Position numbers and translations under genes: made by a program. From the NCBI GenBank assembly GCA_947685225.1, contig CANTUV010000004.1, forward strand, positions 14,229,001-14,293,000: a stretch of 64,000 nucleotides of DNA, in the 5' to 3' direction. The notes beneath the pieces are model-generated. The model saw only the letters and a list, made by a program, of their open reading frames with translations, was not told the DNA's origin and did not search any database. This DNA is from Garcia nutans (Eukaryota; Streptophyta; Magnoliopsida; Malpighiales; Euphorbiaceae). Positions 28,394 to 41,422 of the stretch are shown here, piece by piece; position 1 is the first letter of the stretch, and each line of letters starts with the position of its first letter.

Positions 28394-30909
28394 TGTAATA
28401 TACCAAAGTATACCCTAAAAGTTTTGGAATATTATTGTTGTATTTGGATTAAATGTATATGTTTAAGTGGAAAGAGAAAAGAGGTAAAGAGAAGAGTGTA
28501 TATGTTGTATATATGAGATATATACAACATATACAAGTCAAAGAAATGGAAGGTCAAAAGAAGATTTATTTATTTTTATTAAATTAATTGAAATGGAAAT
28601 TAGTAAGTGGATGAAGATTTTTATGAATATTATATTAATAAAATTGCTTGGTTGAGAATTAAAGGGAGTTTTAGTGGTTGAAAAAAGAGTTGAGTGTTGA
28701 CTTTGCTTTTCTCTATTCATCTTCTTCTTCTTTTCTTTTCTCCTTGGCCGGCTAGCTCCATAGCAAGAGAGAAAGTGAGATTTTGTCTTTCCAAACTCAA
28801 GATTGAAGGATGTTTCAAGTGATCAAGATAGAAATCTAAGAGTTTTCATCACTTTTGGTAAGTTCTCCACTTGATTCTTTGGTTTTCTTCTAAGTTTGGT
28901 GTTTGATTGTTGATGGTATGTGTATATTTGATTATGGTGTATTTGAGGGTGTTTGATCTTATTGGTGTTGATTTTGAGATAGAGTTAAGTTTGGTGTTAG
29001 AAGAAAACAAGTGTTGTGTTTGAGTTGTGTGTATGTGATGGTTGTGAATTGGTGTTTGATGTATATATTGAGTTGTTTTGATGTTTTTTCAAGTTAGTAT
29101 GGTTTATGGGTGTGTTTAGTTAAGTTTGTTTGGAGTGGAAGATGGTGGAAGTAAGAGGTTTGTTGGATGTGATGTTGTTGTTGCCGGAATTAGGATTTTT
29201 GGCCTGACACGCCCGTGAACACGGCCAAGTCTTTAGGCGTATCAATGATTCTGTTTTCTGGATGGGTGACACGACCAGTGACACGCCCATGTCACTGAGC
29301 ATGTCACAGCTTTTGTGTTGTAGTAGCATTGACACGTCCAGTGACACACCCATGTCACTGAGCGTGTCATAGCTACTGTGTTGAGGGAGGATTGACATGG
29401 CCAGTCCCATGCCCATGTCACTGAGCATGTCAAAGCTTCTATGTTGTGAGTTTAGGGCAAGGTCAGGAACACGCCCGTATTGTTGAGCGTGTCATGTGTA
29501 GAGTTTGCCCTAGTTGATTCTTAGCCTTATTATCTCATGTGTATCTTTAAGTGAGTGTGTATTATCACTTTTGGATTAGGTTTTGAAGAGATTGAGTTGC
29601 CCTAATCCAAGCGTTGGAAGATTCTTGGAAGAGGAAGTGTTTAGATTGGTGTGAGTTGCTCTTGAGGTAAGTACAAACTTACATGGTTGCATACATTTAC
29701 ATGACTTTGAGACTTAACACATTTGGTTGTAAATGTGTTAAGTAATTTATTACATTGTTAATACATTTGATTAATGTTATGATTTGCATAATGTGAAAGA
29801 TATGATGATCATTCAAAATGTATGTCCAATGTAATTGGCTATATATACTTTAATGATGAGATGTACAGCCATTGTTGTTGGCTATAATGATGCAAATGAA
29901 ATAATTGGGGCATGGTTGCCTAGTTTGATTATAAGAAATGAAATGAGAAATGAATTGTGAAAGAGATTGATAATGAGATAAATGAATTAATTGTGTGCCT
30001 AGTATGTTATTCAATTTTCAGAGTTCTGGGTTTGGCGGCATGCCTATGAATTGCTGGGCAAGTGAAAAGACCGGGTTGTAAGCCGAGCCCAGCTGATAAA
30101 TATGAAAATGATATTTTTGAGGTGAAAAGACCGGGTCGTAAGCCTCAAAAATAGTAACAGTCTAGCCGGGTTAAGGACCAAGATACTGGGGCCCTAGGAT
30201 CTAGCCGGGTTGAGGTCCAAGAGACTGGGTTTGTTACATTATCCATTTATAGATATATATATCGCCTACGGGCTTGATGAATGTGATTATAGACCAAAGT
30301 AGTAACTCTGAATTTTGAATAACATATTAGAGCCTTTTTGGGCCCATACTTGTCTTTGTTTCAATGTGAATCATAAATGGTAAAACAATTAAATAAGATA
30401 ATGAAATGTAATGTTATGAAATATAGCATTTTTGAATATGATCTCTATTGCTTGAAAGTATGACATTGACATTGCATTAAAGCGTATTGTTATTGTGGTT
30501 TGTACCACTAAGCCTATGGCTTAGCGCAATTGTGATTCATCGCGTAGGTGATAGGGTAGGACTGGAGAGTTCAACTAGACCGAGTCGAGTCTAGACTTGG
30601 AAGTGTTGATTGTGGGCTTAAAGATCAGAGACAAACTGCCAAACATGTATAAACTTTATGTTTTGTAAACATGGATTTTGATGTATTTATATATGTATAT
30701 ACCACTACGTTTTCCGCTGCATAATGAATAAATGTTTTATCTAGTATAGTTTATAATATAATATGAAGTGTTTTAAGTTTTCTTATATTATTACAGAAGA
30801 GAAAAATTGGGTTATCTAATATAAACCGTGGCACTCCTGTATTCGGTATACGTATATTACAGGTGTAGTAGTATGTAGTGTGCGTATACGGGGTATAGGG
30901 GGTGTTACA
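28394..30909 (+). repeat. 3' LTR of element A
   Basis: 2516 bp, from TGTAATATACC to GGGGGTGTTACA. It has the same landmarks as the 5' LTR: palindrome near 28500-28535, 63-bp array at about 29263-29460, splice donor at 29666/29667, AGGTGAAAAGACCGGGT cassettes near 30060-30135 and stem-loop near 30508-30550. It differs from the 5' LTR at scattered sites, many of them CpG decay, so the insertion is older than the copia element. Confidence 0.93.
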
Positions 30910-30914
30910 GTTGT

Positions 30915-32472
30915 AGTAATATTGACACGGCCATGTCACTGAGTGTGTTGTAACTACTGTGTTGTTGGTGGATTGACACGTCCAGTGACACGCCCATGTC
31001 ACTGAGCGTGTCATAGCCACTGTGTTGAGGGAGGATTGATATGCCCATGTCACTGAGCTTGTCAAAGCTTCTATGTTGTGGGTTTAGGGCATGGCCAGGG
31101 ACACGCCCGTGTTGTTGAGCGTGTCATGTGTAGAGTTTGCCCTAGTTGGTTCATATCCTTATTTTTCTTATGTGTATCTCTAAGTGAGTGTGTATGATCA
31201 CTTTTGAAGAGATTTGAGTTGCCCTAATCCAAGTGTTGAAGGATTCTTGGAAGTGGAAGTGGTTAGATTGGTGTGAGTTACTCTTGAGGTAAGTACAAAC
31301 CCTACATTATTGCATACATTTCCATGGCTTTGGGACTTAACACATTTGGTTGTAAATGTGTTAAGTAATGTATTACATTGTTGATACATTTGATAAATGC
31401 TATGATTTGCATATGTGAAATATATATAATGATCATTCAAAATGTATGTATAATGCAATTGGTTATGCATACCCTAATGATGAGATGTGAAGCCATTGTT
31501 GTTGGCTATAAAGATGCAAATGAAATAATTAGGGCATGGTTGCCTAGATGATTATGAGAAAATGAGAATGGAATTAAAAATGAAATAATAAAAGAATTGT
31601 GTGCCTAATGTGTTATTCAATTTTTAGAATTTTGTTGTTGGTGGCATGCCTAAAAGTAACAATCCCTTGAAGTTGGGTTGGGCTTGGTCCTTGAAGCCAA
31701 GTTGGGTTGATACTTAACATGCTTAGCTCCCCTTGAAGCTTGGTTAGGCCTAGTCCTTGAAGCCTAGTTGGAATGTTACATATGAGATGTTTCTCATTGT
31801 GATAATGATTCACCAACGGGCTTGATAAATATAATTATTGGACCAAAATATTAACTCTGGAATTTGAATGACATATTAGTTTATTTTGGGCCCATGCTTG
31901 TCTTTGCTTAAATGTGAATCATGTATGATGAAACAATTGAATAATATAATGAAATGAAATGTTAAGAAATATGATATTCTTGTTTATTGTTTCTAATTCT
32001 TGAATGTATGACATTTGCATTACATGTGAAACATATTGTTATTATGGTTCGTACCACTAAGCTTATGGCTTAGCGCGATTGTGGTTCATCGCGCAGGTGA
32101 CAGGGTTGATCCGGTTGAACCGGAGAGTTCCGATAAACCGAGTCGAGTCTAGGCTTGTGATTCCTTGTGAAGAGTTGATTTTTGGACTTCAAGATCAGAG
32201 ACAAATTGCCAAATATATATAAACTTTACATTTTGTAAATATTGATTTTGATGTATATATATGTATATACCACTACATTTTCCGCTGCTTAATAAATAAA
32301 TATTTTGTCTATTATGTTTTACAATAAGACTTAAATGTTTTAAGTTTTCTCATATTGCTAAAATGAAAGATTGGTTTGTTTAATATAAACCGTGACACTC
32401 CTATATCCGGTATACGTATATTACAGATGTGATTGTATGTAGTGTGCGTATATGGGGTATCAGGGTGTTACA
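30915..32472 (+). repeat. Right part of old LTR F
   Basis: It continues the text of 7879-7912 across the element A insertion. It has the 63-bp type repeats (30918-31110), splice donor GAG|GTAAGTAC at 31288/31289, CTTGAAG-AAGTTGGG cassette repeats (31668-31770), paired stem-loop (about 32068-32096) and terminal CAGGGTGTTACA. The family is the one of LTR 1-1138 and solo LTR C. No internal region is seen on the right, so it is a solo LTR or a 3' LTR whose element lies to the left. Confidence 0.85.
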
Positions 32473-34819
32473 TGAGGCCTTTTCTGGTAGGTTTCATATA
32501 AGTTATAAATTTGTCACTTAAAATATATTTTTTTAGCATTTTGAGATGCAAAAATATTTATTAGATTTTCATAGTCAATAACTCAATAATTCTTTTTCTA
32601 TTGAAAATAGAGCTAATCTATTGAGACGTTATTGAGACATTATTGATCTTAAGTGAGATTTTATTAATTTTAATTTTAAATTTTTTTTTACTGAAGTAGT
32701 AGTCATATGAATTATTAATATTATTCTATAAGCAATATATATATTTGGAAAATAATTAAGGGTTTTAATATGATTAAGTATGTCAATTAGAGCGATATTA
32801 TTTTTTACTTATATAATTTTTTTAAAAAATTTTTAACTCTAAAAATAAATTCAAACCATCAATATCTAAGTTTTTTTTATGTGTTAGTAATGTTACCTTT
32901 AGTCGGAATTGGAAGAGAGAATTAATAAAAATAATAAATATTAGTATCTTTGAGAATTAGGAAGGTTTGTAAATTGAACTACTATTAAACAATAATAGGT
33001 TGTCAATAACGTTAACTTTCTAAATTAGTAATTAATAAAAAAAAAGTGCATATGGCAAGACCTATGAACCAGGAAGGTAACTATTCATATGCCATATCAT
33101 TTATTTTCTGATGTAACAATTAAAAAGAAAAAAAAAATTCATAACTAGAAATTATGAATGTCAAAATCTAATTCCTTATTTCTTAATCAAAATTTTTGGA
33201 GGGCCTAAAACAAAGCTTTCTGGATTTTACTATTGAGGAAATTACGTTGTATACATAATTTCATCCTTGATTTTACAAATATACGGACCCAACAATTTTT
33301 TTCACTTTTAACCGAATTTGCTTTTCTTTTTTCAAATCTAACTTTTTGGCCCTTTTTTAATTTTTAATTTAATTAAAATTTTAAATTTATTAATATTTAT
33401 TTATAAATTTTTTTAATGTCATATTTTTAATATATATAAAAATATAAATATATACAATATATATAGAATATATACAAAATAACACACAACAATGTAAATA
33501 ATATATATTATACATCTACTACATATCTATAATATATTTACATAATATTTTTAATAATCATTTAATTTTATTTTTTTATTCTCATAATATACACATAATT
33601 TTTATGTAGTATTCTATAATTTTTATATAAAATACACAAAACTTAAAAAATAAAAATATAGCATACACGCAATATCTACAATACACTTACATAATAAAAT
33701 TATGTGTATTTTTATTATTTTTTATGTGTATAATATATAAAATTTATTTAAAAATAAATTTAATAATTTTTATTAATATATTTTTATATATTTACTTTTT
33801 TTTTTAATTTTTTTGTGAGTGTTATTTATTTATTAAAATTAAAATTAAAACTTTTTCTATGATTTTTATATGATGAAAAATAATTTAAAATATTAATTTT
33901 TATTATTTTATTAGAATATTTTTATTTAATAGTAAAGTTTGAAAAAAAAGATAAAAATTGAAATAAAATATTAATTGTAGTGAGAAAGAGATATTTTTAA
34001 AATTAAAATTTTATTTTAATGAAAGATAAGATATTTTTAAAATTTTATTCTAACTTTTTTAAAAATATAAATATTTTAGTTTTTATAGTATTTTTATAAT
34101 AAAATTATTTTTTAAGTAGTTATGTAAATATTTATTTATTATTAAGTGAGTCCTATAAAAAATATAATAATATTATTTTAAATATATAAAAGTTGTGTTG
34201 TAGAATGGACGTAAAATATAAAGACTAATAGATTTTTTTTTATATAGATATAAGGGTTTATTTATGCATTAATGATAATTATCAAAAATATATTTTTTTA
34301 TAGATATAAGGGTTTATTTATGCATTAATGACAATTATAAAAAATGTTGTGAGAGAATTTTGTTTTATAAAAGTGAAAACTTGATATTGCGGGTGTAATA
34401 TATATATATATATATATATTTCATTTTTATATATAATTTTAATTTTTGCTGATATAATTTTGAAATAAATAAAAAACGTAACTGCTCTGATATAATATCA
34501 GCAAAAATTATATATATAATATATTCAATCAGTACATTTTGCCAGCAAACCCATTCCATGTTAGAGTTACAACACTTTCAGTCACAGCTTAATTATGAAC
34601 GACCATTAACGTGCATCTTTAGGTCACAGCCGTAGAGTTGTACTTGTAATACTATCACTTCCCTTTAAAATTCCTGGTCAACAGCCCACCATTACATCTG
34701 TTTCTTAGATAAGAAATGCATACAATTCAATATCAGATTTAAAAGATATAAACATTTTGCAGAACTGAAACGAAAGACAGAACTTTCTTTGGAAAGAAAA
34801 AAAAAAGAGTTCAAGTACT
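32473..34819. other. AT-rich intergenic stretch upstream of the ligase gene
   Basis: No gene is seen. The sequence is extremely AT-rich from 33290 to 34200. A segment of about 46 bp with TATAGATATAAGGGTTTATT occurs twice (about 34243-34289 and 34298-34345), and a (TA)n run lies at 34398-34420. TATAAAC at about 34747, some 70 bp before the ATG, could be the TATA box of the ligase gene (weak). Confidence 0.6.
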
Positions 34820-37800
34820 ATGAGGAAGCTGGAAGTGTTGTCACCAGTACCTGCAGATATAGACATTGCTAATTCAGTTGAGCCTTTTCATATATCTGAG
34901 ATAGCTAAAAGTCTCAATCTTAGCCCCAACCACTATGATCTTTATGGCAAATACAAAGCAAAGGTAATCGGTTCTTTCTTTATTATTAATTTTGAGTTAA
35001 TGATTCAATTCTGATTTCGTATTGTTATTGGTTCTTGGGATTTGAGGAAAGCAAAAATATTCTTTTTAAATATGGCTTTTTAGATTTCAGAATAATTTAT
35101 TTGTATGTGTACCCATATAGGTATTATTGTCTGTTCTTGATGAGCTTGAAAGATCAGCAGATGGGTACTACGTTGTGGTTGGAGGGATTACGCCTACACC
35201 ACTTGGGGAAGGCAAGTCCACTACTACTGTTGGGCTTTGTCAAGCTATGGGAGCATTTCTTGATAAAAAGGTTTTTCTTTTCATTTTTTTAAAAAAATTA
35301 TTCTTTAGCCTTACATTATTGACATTTCAGGGAATTAATATTGTTTGTTCCTGAATTTTGTAGTTTCAGCCAATTGTATGGATCCATACATTTGGTAAAT
35401 GGGGCTATTGGCTTAAGTCAATAATCATTTGTGTTGTACCTTTCTGGGATTTCTCTCTAATTTGAAAACTTTGATGAAGTTTTAAATTTGAGTAACATAT
35501 TTGATTTTCTTCTCCTGTTATTAACTTTATCATGCTTAGCCTTATGCCATACTATATTTGCTGTCTACACAGATTTTAAATGCTGGTTTTTGTTTTTTGT
35601 TTTTAATAGCGCATGATAATATGATACGTGTCAGCAGGATTAGTAGCGAATAGGTTAGAGGGAAGGGGGACAGTGCACTGCTCCACCTGAAGAACTGGTT
35701 GGGAGGCTCGATAATGTAATCTCCCTCACACGTTGGTCTGAGAGATCTTTATACCCAGCCAAGTTCCTACTGCTGATGCTGATTCTTCATGAACAATTAA
35801 TTACATTATATTCCCTTAAGATACATTGATTATTTCAATTAGTTTCATTGTCTAAGTTATATTATCCACTCTTCTCCCGTAATGGTTCTTTTATTTTTTT
35901 ATTTTTTATGGTTCTCCACTTCTCTTTTTTGAATGAGCATTTTTTGACGACTTAAACACAATGAATTGTGTTTATAGTTGGCAGTTGTTTTTATTCCGTG
36001 TCTTCTTTGCATATTTACCATCTTTATAATGAAAGCATGGACGCATAAATTCCAACTGTCAATATGGTGATTTGTGGTGATGTTAGGTTGTCACTTGCCT
36101 TCGCCAACCATCACAAGGACCCACTTTTGGAATTAAAGGGGGTGCAGCAGGAGGAGGTTATAGTCAAGTGATTCCGATGGATGAATTCAATCTTCATCTG
36201 ACTGGAGATATTCATGCTATAACAGCTGCAAACAATCTCCTAGCAGCTGCTATTGATACCCGAATTTTCCATGAGTCTACTCAATCAGATAAGGCTCTTT
36301 TTAATCGATTATGCCCACCCAACAAAGAAGGGAAAAGAAGCTTTTGTGACATAATGTTTAGGCGTCTGAAGAAGCTTGGTATCTCCAAGACCAAACCTGA
36401 GGAACTTACAGTACAAGAGGTTAAAAAATTTGCTAGGCTTGATGTTGACCCAGATTCAATAACATGGAGGAGAGTGATGGATGTCAACGACCGGTTCTTG
36501 AGGAAGATTACTGTTGGCCAAGGTCCTGAAGAAAAGGGGATGTTGAGAGAAGCAGGATTTGATATTTCTGTTGCTAGTGAGATAATGGCAGTTTTGGCCC
36601 TCACAACATCTCTTGCTGATATGAGAGAAAGGCTTGGTAAAATGGTCATTGGAAATAGTAAAGCTGGTGATCCTATAACAGCTGATGATCTTGGTGTTGG
36701 AGGTGCTTTGACTGTACTAATGAAGGATGCCATCAATCCTACTTTAATGCAGACCCTTGAAGGAACACCTGTACTTGTTCATGCTGGTCCTTTTGCAAAC
36801 ATTGCTCATGGTAATTCTTCCATTGTTGCTGATAAAATTGCATTGAAACTAGTAGGACCTGGTGGATTTGTGGTCACAGAAGCTGGTTTTGGTGCTGATA
36901 TCGGAACTGAGAAGTTCATGAATATAAAGTGTCGTTATAGTGGTTTAATGCCTCAGTGTGCTATTATTGTTGCAACAATTAGGGCCCTCAAAATGCATGG
37001 TGGTGGACCAGAAGTTACAGCTGGGAAGCCTCTTGACCGTGCCTACACAACTGAGAATGTGGCACTAGTTGAAGCTGGGTGTGTGAATCTGGCTAGGCAT
37101 ATTTCAAATACAAAGTCTTACGGTGTGAATGTTGTTGTTGCTGTGAACATGTTCTCAACTGATACTGAAGCAGAACTTAATGCAGTTAAGAATGCAGCAT
37201 TGTCTGCTGGGGCATATGATGCGATTGTCTGTACACACCATGCCCATGGTGGAAAAGGAGCGGTCAGTTACTTCTTCCTGCTTATTGATTGCTATTCTCT
37301 GTTGGCAAGAATAAGTCTATTGTTATAAAATAGCTGATATTAATAAACAGCTCTGTTACCACAAATGATATCACCCAGGAAATAGAATAAAAAAATTAGG
37401 ATAATGGATAGTATTGTAGGATGTGGAGAGAGGAGTCAAATTCCATGGGCAGGTCTTTAAGAGATTCCAGTTAAATAGAGATAACAGTGAACTCTTGGAA
37501 CATTGAACTTCATATGATAAATTTAGTGGACGAAATTAATTGCTGACTACATCTAAAGACCATATTTAATGATTTAAGACTAAAAAAGACTCCTTTGGCT
37601 GATGTGTTCTAGAGACTTATATTGTTGAACATATCAGTGAATTACTTGATTAACTTGAATCACAAATAAATATTCAGACATAGTAAATTCTGGTAATCAA
37701 GCATCTAAGTTTTCTGTGTTAGGAATAAACCAATCATGACAAATGTTGAAATCCTTGAATCCGGCTTTGATATATTATGTCCCTGCAACATTAGAATTGA

Positions 37801-39617
37801 TATTATCCATTTCTAGTTAACAAATTATTTGATATTTCTAGGGATTGGTTTTGGCATTTTATTGACTAACTATGTTATGACTTTCAGGTGGACCTAGGAA
37901 TCGCCGTTCAAAAAGCCTGTGAAAATGTGACACAGCCATTGAAATTTTTATATCCTTTGGATATTAGTATTAAAGATAAAATAGAGGCTATAGCAAGGTC
38001 ATATGGAGCTAATGGTGTAGAGTACTCAGAGCAGGTAACACTTTCACATATCATTTTTGGAATTCACTTTTCAACTTCCAAATTCATTATTTTACCCAAG
38101 GTTTCATATTTTGATACAGAAAGTTTTCCTTTTGTGGTCGAATTGGTTTCACTTGTTCCTGATTGCCTTTCTTTTCTTCTGTTTAACTAAAAACAACTCA
38201 TCCATTCAAGATAATTTCCCGGACTGAAGTGCTAAGCTAAATACACATTTGTGTCCTTGTGGAAATGAAATCAGGATTTTAATAGAACACATTTCATGTA
38301 TCTTGTTTAGTTGTGAGAATATATTTTAGACTGCTGTCCTGGTAATGAGTTCAATCGTGCCAGATTCCACAAAATTGAAGAAATGCACAGCTGTAAATTT
38401 TATCAGTTAATTATTGGTGGTCATTTGTAAAACTGAAAATTATGTATTTAAAATTTTATGTGAGCACTAAAATTTCTAAACTGCAAAAGTGTTTAAAAAA
38501 TGTCTTAGCACAAATTTTAAGTTAAAATTTTTGACTTATAATTTTAACTTTTAAGTGGCAATTTATCAAACACGTTAAAAATTTAGAACTGTTGAAATTT
38601 TTAATTTTAGGGCTAAATAGTATCGCCAAACACCATCTATTATATATATATATATACACATACATACAAGCAGAATTTGGCTGATCAGATTGAAAATGCC
38701 GAAGTTTTAACATTAGTTCCTCATTTTTGTCACCTTACCATGGCTTGTCCATTAACAGGTAGGACCTGATTCTTTTTCTCTAGGTTTATAGATTTGTTGC
38801 CTGACGTTTTTTCTTTTTGCTCTTTGGGTACTCTAGTGCACTTCGCAATTACCGTCGTCTGGTGCCATGTGTCAACTCAAGCCATAAAATTATTATAGAA
38901 TTCCAATTAGTATTATTTCATCTGCCAGCTACTTTTAGAAGTACATGTAAAATATATGCATGTTCCTTTTGGAGACAAAATAACTTACTCGAAACAAGTT
39001 CTGCAACATTTGGTGATAAATAATGTATAAATTAGGGCAAACTAAAAAATTCTGAAAACTATTTTCATTATTTATCCTAATTTATATAAGAAGTATAGTG
39101 CAAAATATGGTTAGAGTTATGACCAGCATGCAGTATTGTTGTTGTTCTGAAAGTTAAAATATGGAACACACACAAATGTATTTCCTGTTACATGTAATGT
39201 CAGCTAGTCAATGAATGCTGTTATTGAAATTTCTTTTAGTTAGCTTTGTGGTTTAAATTGATACAGTTTATTTTTAAATCTATGTAAGGATCCATGGGGG
39301 AACTATTTCCTTGACATGATTTCTTTTTTCTATCTAACCAGGCTGAAAATCAAATTGAGATGTACAGCAGGCAGGGGTTCTCTGGTCTACCAATCTGCAT
39401 GGCTAAAACCCAGTATTCATTTTCCCATAATGCAGCTGAGAAAGCAGCTCCTTCTGGATTTATTTTACCGATCAGGGACGTGAGGGCAAGCATTGGGGCC
39501 GGTTTCATTTATCCTCTTGTTGGAAGTATGAGTACAATGCCAGGGCTTCCGACAAGGCCTTGCTTTTATGACATCGATCTGGACACTACTTCTGGTAAAG
39601 TCATTGGGCTCTCCTGA
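34820..39617 (+). CDS. THFS: Formate--tetrahydrofolate ligase (10-formyl-THF synthetase), five exons, 630 aa
   Basis: Exons are 34820-34963, 35121-35270, 36087-37262, 37888-38034 and 39342-39617. All have GT-AG introns in phase 0, giving 630 residues against about 634 in plant homologues. The cytosolic enzyme joins formate to tetrahydrofolate with ATP, giving 10-formyl-THF for purine synthesis, formyl-Met and serine/glycine interconversion. The nucleotide-binding loop TPLGEGKST is at residues 74-82. Family blocks follow: FGIKGGAAGGGYSQVIPMDE, HLTGDIHAITAANNLLAA, RRVMDVNDRFLRKI, EIMAVLALTTSLADMRERLG, FANIAHGNSSIVAD, EAGFGADIGTEKF and the C-terminal ASIGAGFIYPLVG. There is no targeting peptide. 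The start MRKLEVLSPVPADIDIANS lacks a few N-terminal residues that many homologues have. Residue 453 is Met in VNMFSTD, where plant relatives I recall have Lys. The gene looks intact. Confidence 0.96.
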
Positions 39618-41422
39618 AGCTAACAATGGCTCCCCAAGATTCTTGTGCTTCTCTATTGTTTGCCAGTGCTGCCTTTTTGGTAGTATGTAATGCAGTTTAA
39701 GCTCCCTCAAGTACTTGTGTGTTTTTTAACCTTTTGCCTTTTAATATTAAAGCCCTCAAGAAATGAAAAGCTCTTGTTTTACTGGGCCAAAAGATAATAT
39801 TTAAAAATATATTTTCCTTGAATAAATTGTGAACGTGAAGATGCGGTTAAAGTAGATATTGTAATAGATATTGCAAGTAGTAATGAAATGGAAACGTATT
39901 TAGATATTGCAAGAAGTAATAGAATAAAATGTAATACGATACATTTAGATATTTTTAGGCCGGCTTTAACTATTTTAATGACTGCCATGACCGGCAAATG
40001 GTCAATGCAGAGTAGTGTGATTGGAAGCAAGGCATAGGACAATAAAATTAGCTTTCAAGCATTAGGCCATGTACGGTTACTACTGTAAGATAAAGGGAAA
40101 AAAAATTAAAGCACTCCCAAGATTTAAACAAAATAATATGGAAATAGCAAATTTCAACCTTTAAATATACATGGCATGTTAGAAGATTATGAGTTCTCCA
40201 AAAAAGGCTCAAAGCTGACTGCTAATGAAAAGACTGCTAATTTCTTAAAAGGACAGAAAAAGAAATGAAGTCCTCAAATTCACCTTCACAGATTACTTGA
40301 ATTCTACAATAACTTAATTATATATCAAAAATACTAACAAATTTTGAACAGAGGAATAAAATGTCGGGAAGTAAAAGAAAAGTAAATTTGTTTAAATTTG
40401 GTCTAAGAACTAAAATAATTATAGGATTTCAGCCAATAGACAAATATTAGAAAGATACAAGAAAGGAAACGTTAATTTTGCCGATGGAAATACTAGAGAA
40501 ATTTAATTTTCTAGAGGATAAGAATTGTTGTTGATCTTCGAGTGTTGACAGGGTTTGTTGATGATTTCTTTCATACATTCTCTGATTTTATTATTGATGG
40601 TTTCCCATGTTTCTTCCTACTTTTGCCACTCCCCTCAGCCTTATCATCGTGCCTCCCTTTACTAGTCACATTTTTACTTCCACAAATCCATGTTGCCCTC
40701 GCTCTTCCTCATCACTTGGCCATTTTCCTTAGCATCCACGTGTTTTGGGCAAGGGCCTATAACAATCCCTATTTGCTAGTTGGCTCTTTTTCTTGCCCTT
40801 AATTCTTCAAAATAGGAAAAAAGGTTCCTTCTTACTTATTAAAAATCATCTAAAACTTGTTTTCTTAATAAGCTTGAGTGTTGGTCTGTTTGGTTTATGT
40901 TGTCCTTAAGCCATTCCAGACACAGTTGCTTTATTAGCAATCTATAAACCCTAGACAAAGTGGAATTGAGATCTGGGCACACCCTCAAGCCACCATCAAG
41001 CAAAGCTTTAAGAAGAAAGGTAAAAACCCTAATTTTTTTTTGTTATTCATTAATTTCTTTTATTTTCCTTCCATTCTTTTTCAAGATCTATCATTTGAAC
41101 CTTGAAAATAACTTTTAACCTAGTTTTAAAGACAATCCTTTGGTCTTTAAAATTAAAATTAAATTGGACCTAAAATTAATTTATCAAAATTAAGTTGGAA
41201 AATGAACTTAATTTTCAATCAATCCTTGCTTAAAATTAAGTTGGAATATAAACTTAATTTTCAATCGATTCTTTCTCAAATTTAAGTTGGAATAATAACT
41301 TAATTTTTAATCAATCATTTTTCAAATTAAGTTAGACCGTAAATGTAATTTTCAATCAATCTTCAAAATTAAGTTGGAATATAACCTTAATTTTCAATCA
41401 AACCTTTTTCAAAATCATGTTA
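39618..41422. other. Intergenic stretch after the ligase gene
   Basis: The 3' UTR probably ends in the first 150 bp (AATATTAAAG near 39745 is a possible poly(A) signal). No gene is seen after that. Several copies of an AT-rich unit lie at 41146-41410, listed separately. Confidence 0.6.
41146..41410 (+). repeat. Palindromic AT-rich minisatellite
   Basis: About five degenerate units of roughly 50 bp each hold AAATTAAGTTGGAATAT followed by AACTTAATTTTCAATC. The two arms (AAATTAAGTT and AACTTAATTT) are inverted repeats, so each unit can form a hairpin. The array ends against the 3' LTR end of element B. Confidence 0.75.

Larger units (their letters stand above)
7913..30909 (+). mobile_element. 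Ty3/gypsy chromovirus-like element A, interrupted by two insertions
   Basis: Two 2516-bp LTRs (7913-10428 and 28394-30909) flank a primer-binding site, a decayed gag-pol and a polypurine tract. The 5-bp target duplication GTTGT is present at 7908-7912 and 30910-30914. The internal order gag, zinc knuckle, protease, RT, RNase H, integrase and terminal chromodomain-like segment, with long LTRs, fits the Tekay/Del type of plant chromovirus. A solo LTR (10606-13530) and a copia element (14738-24945) are inserted in it. Many stop codons make it inactive. Confidence 0.93.

Noticed and set aside
36281..36736. Minus-strand ORF of 151 residues
   Set aside because: Antisense shadow of the large ligase exon.
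40542..40802. Plus-strand ORF of 86 residues, hydrophobic
   Set aside because: No recognisable family, low complexity, no splice or promoter support; likely chance.
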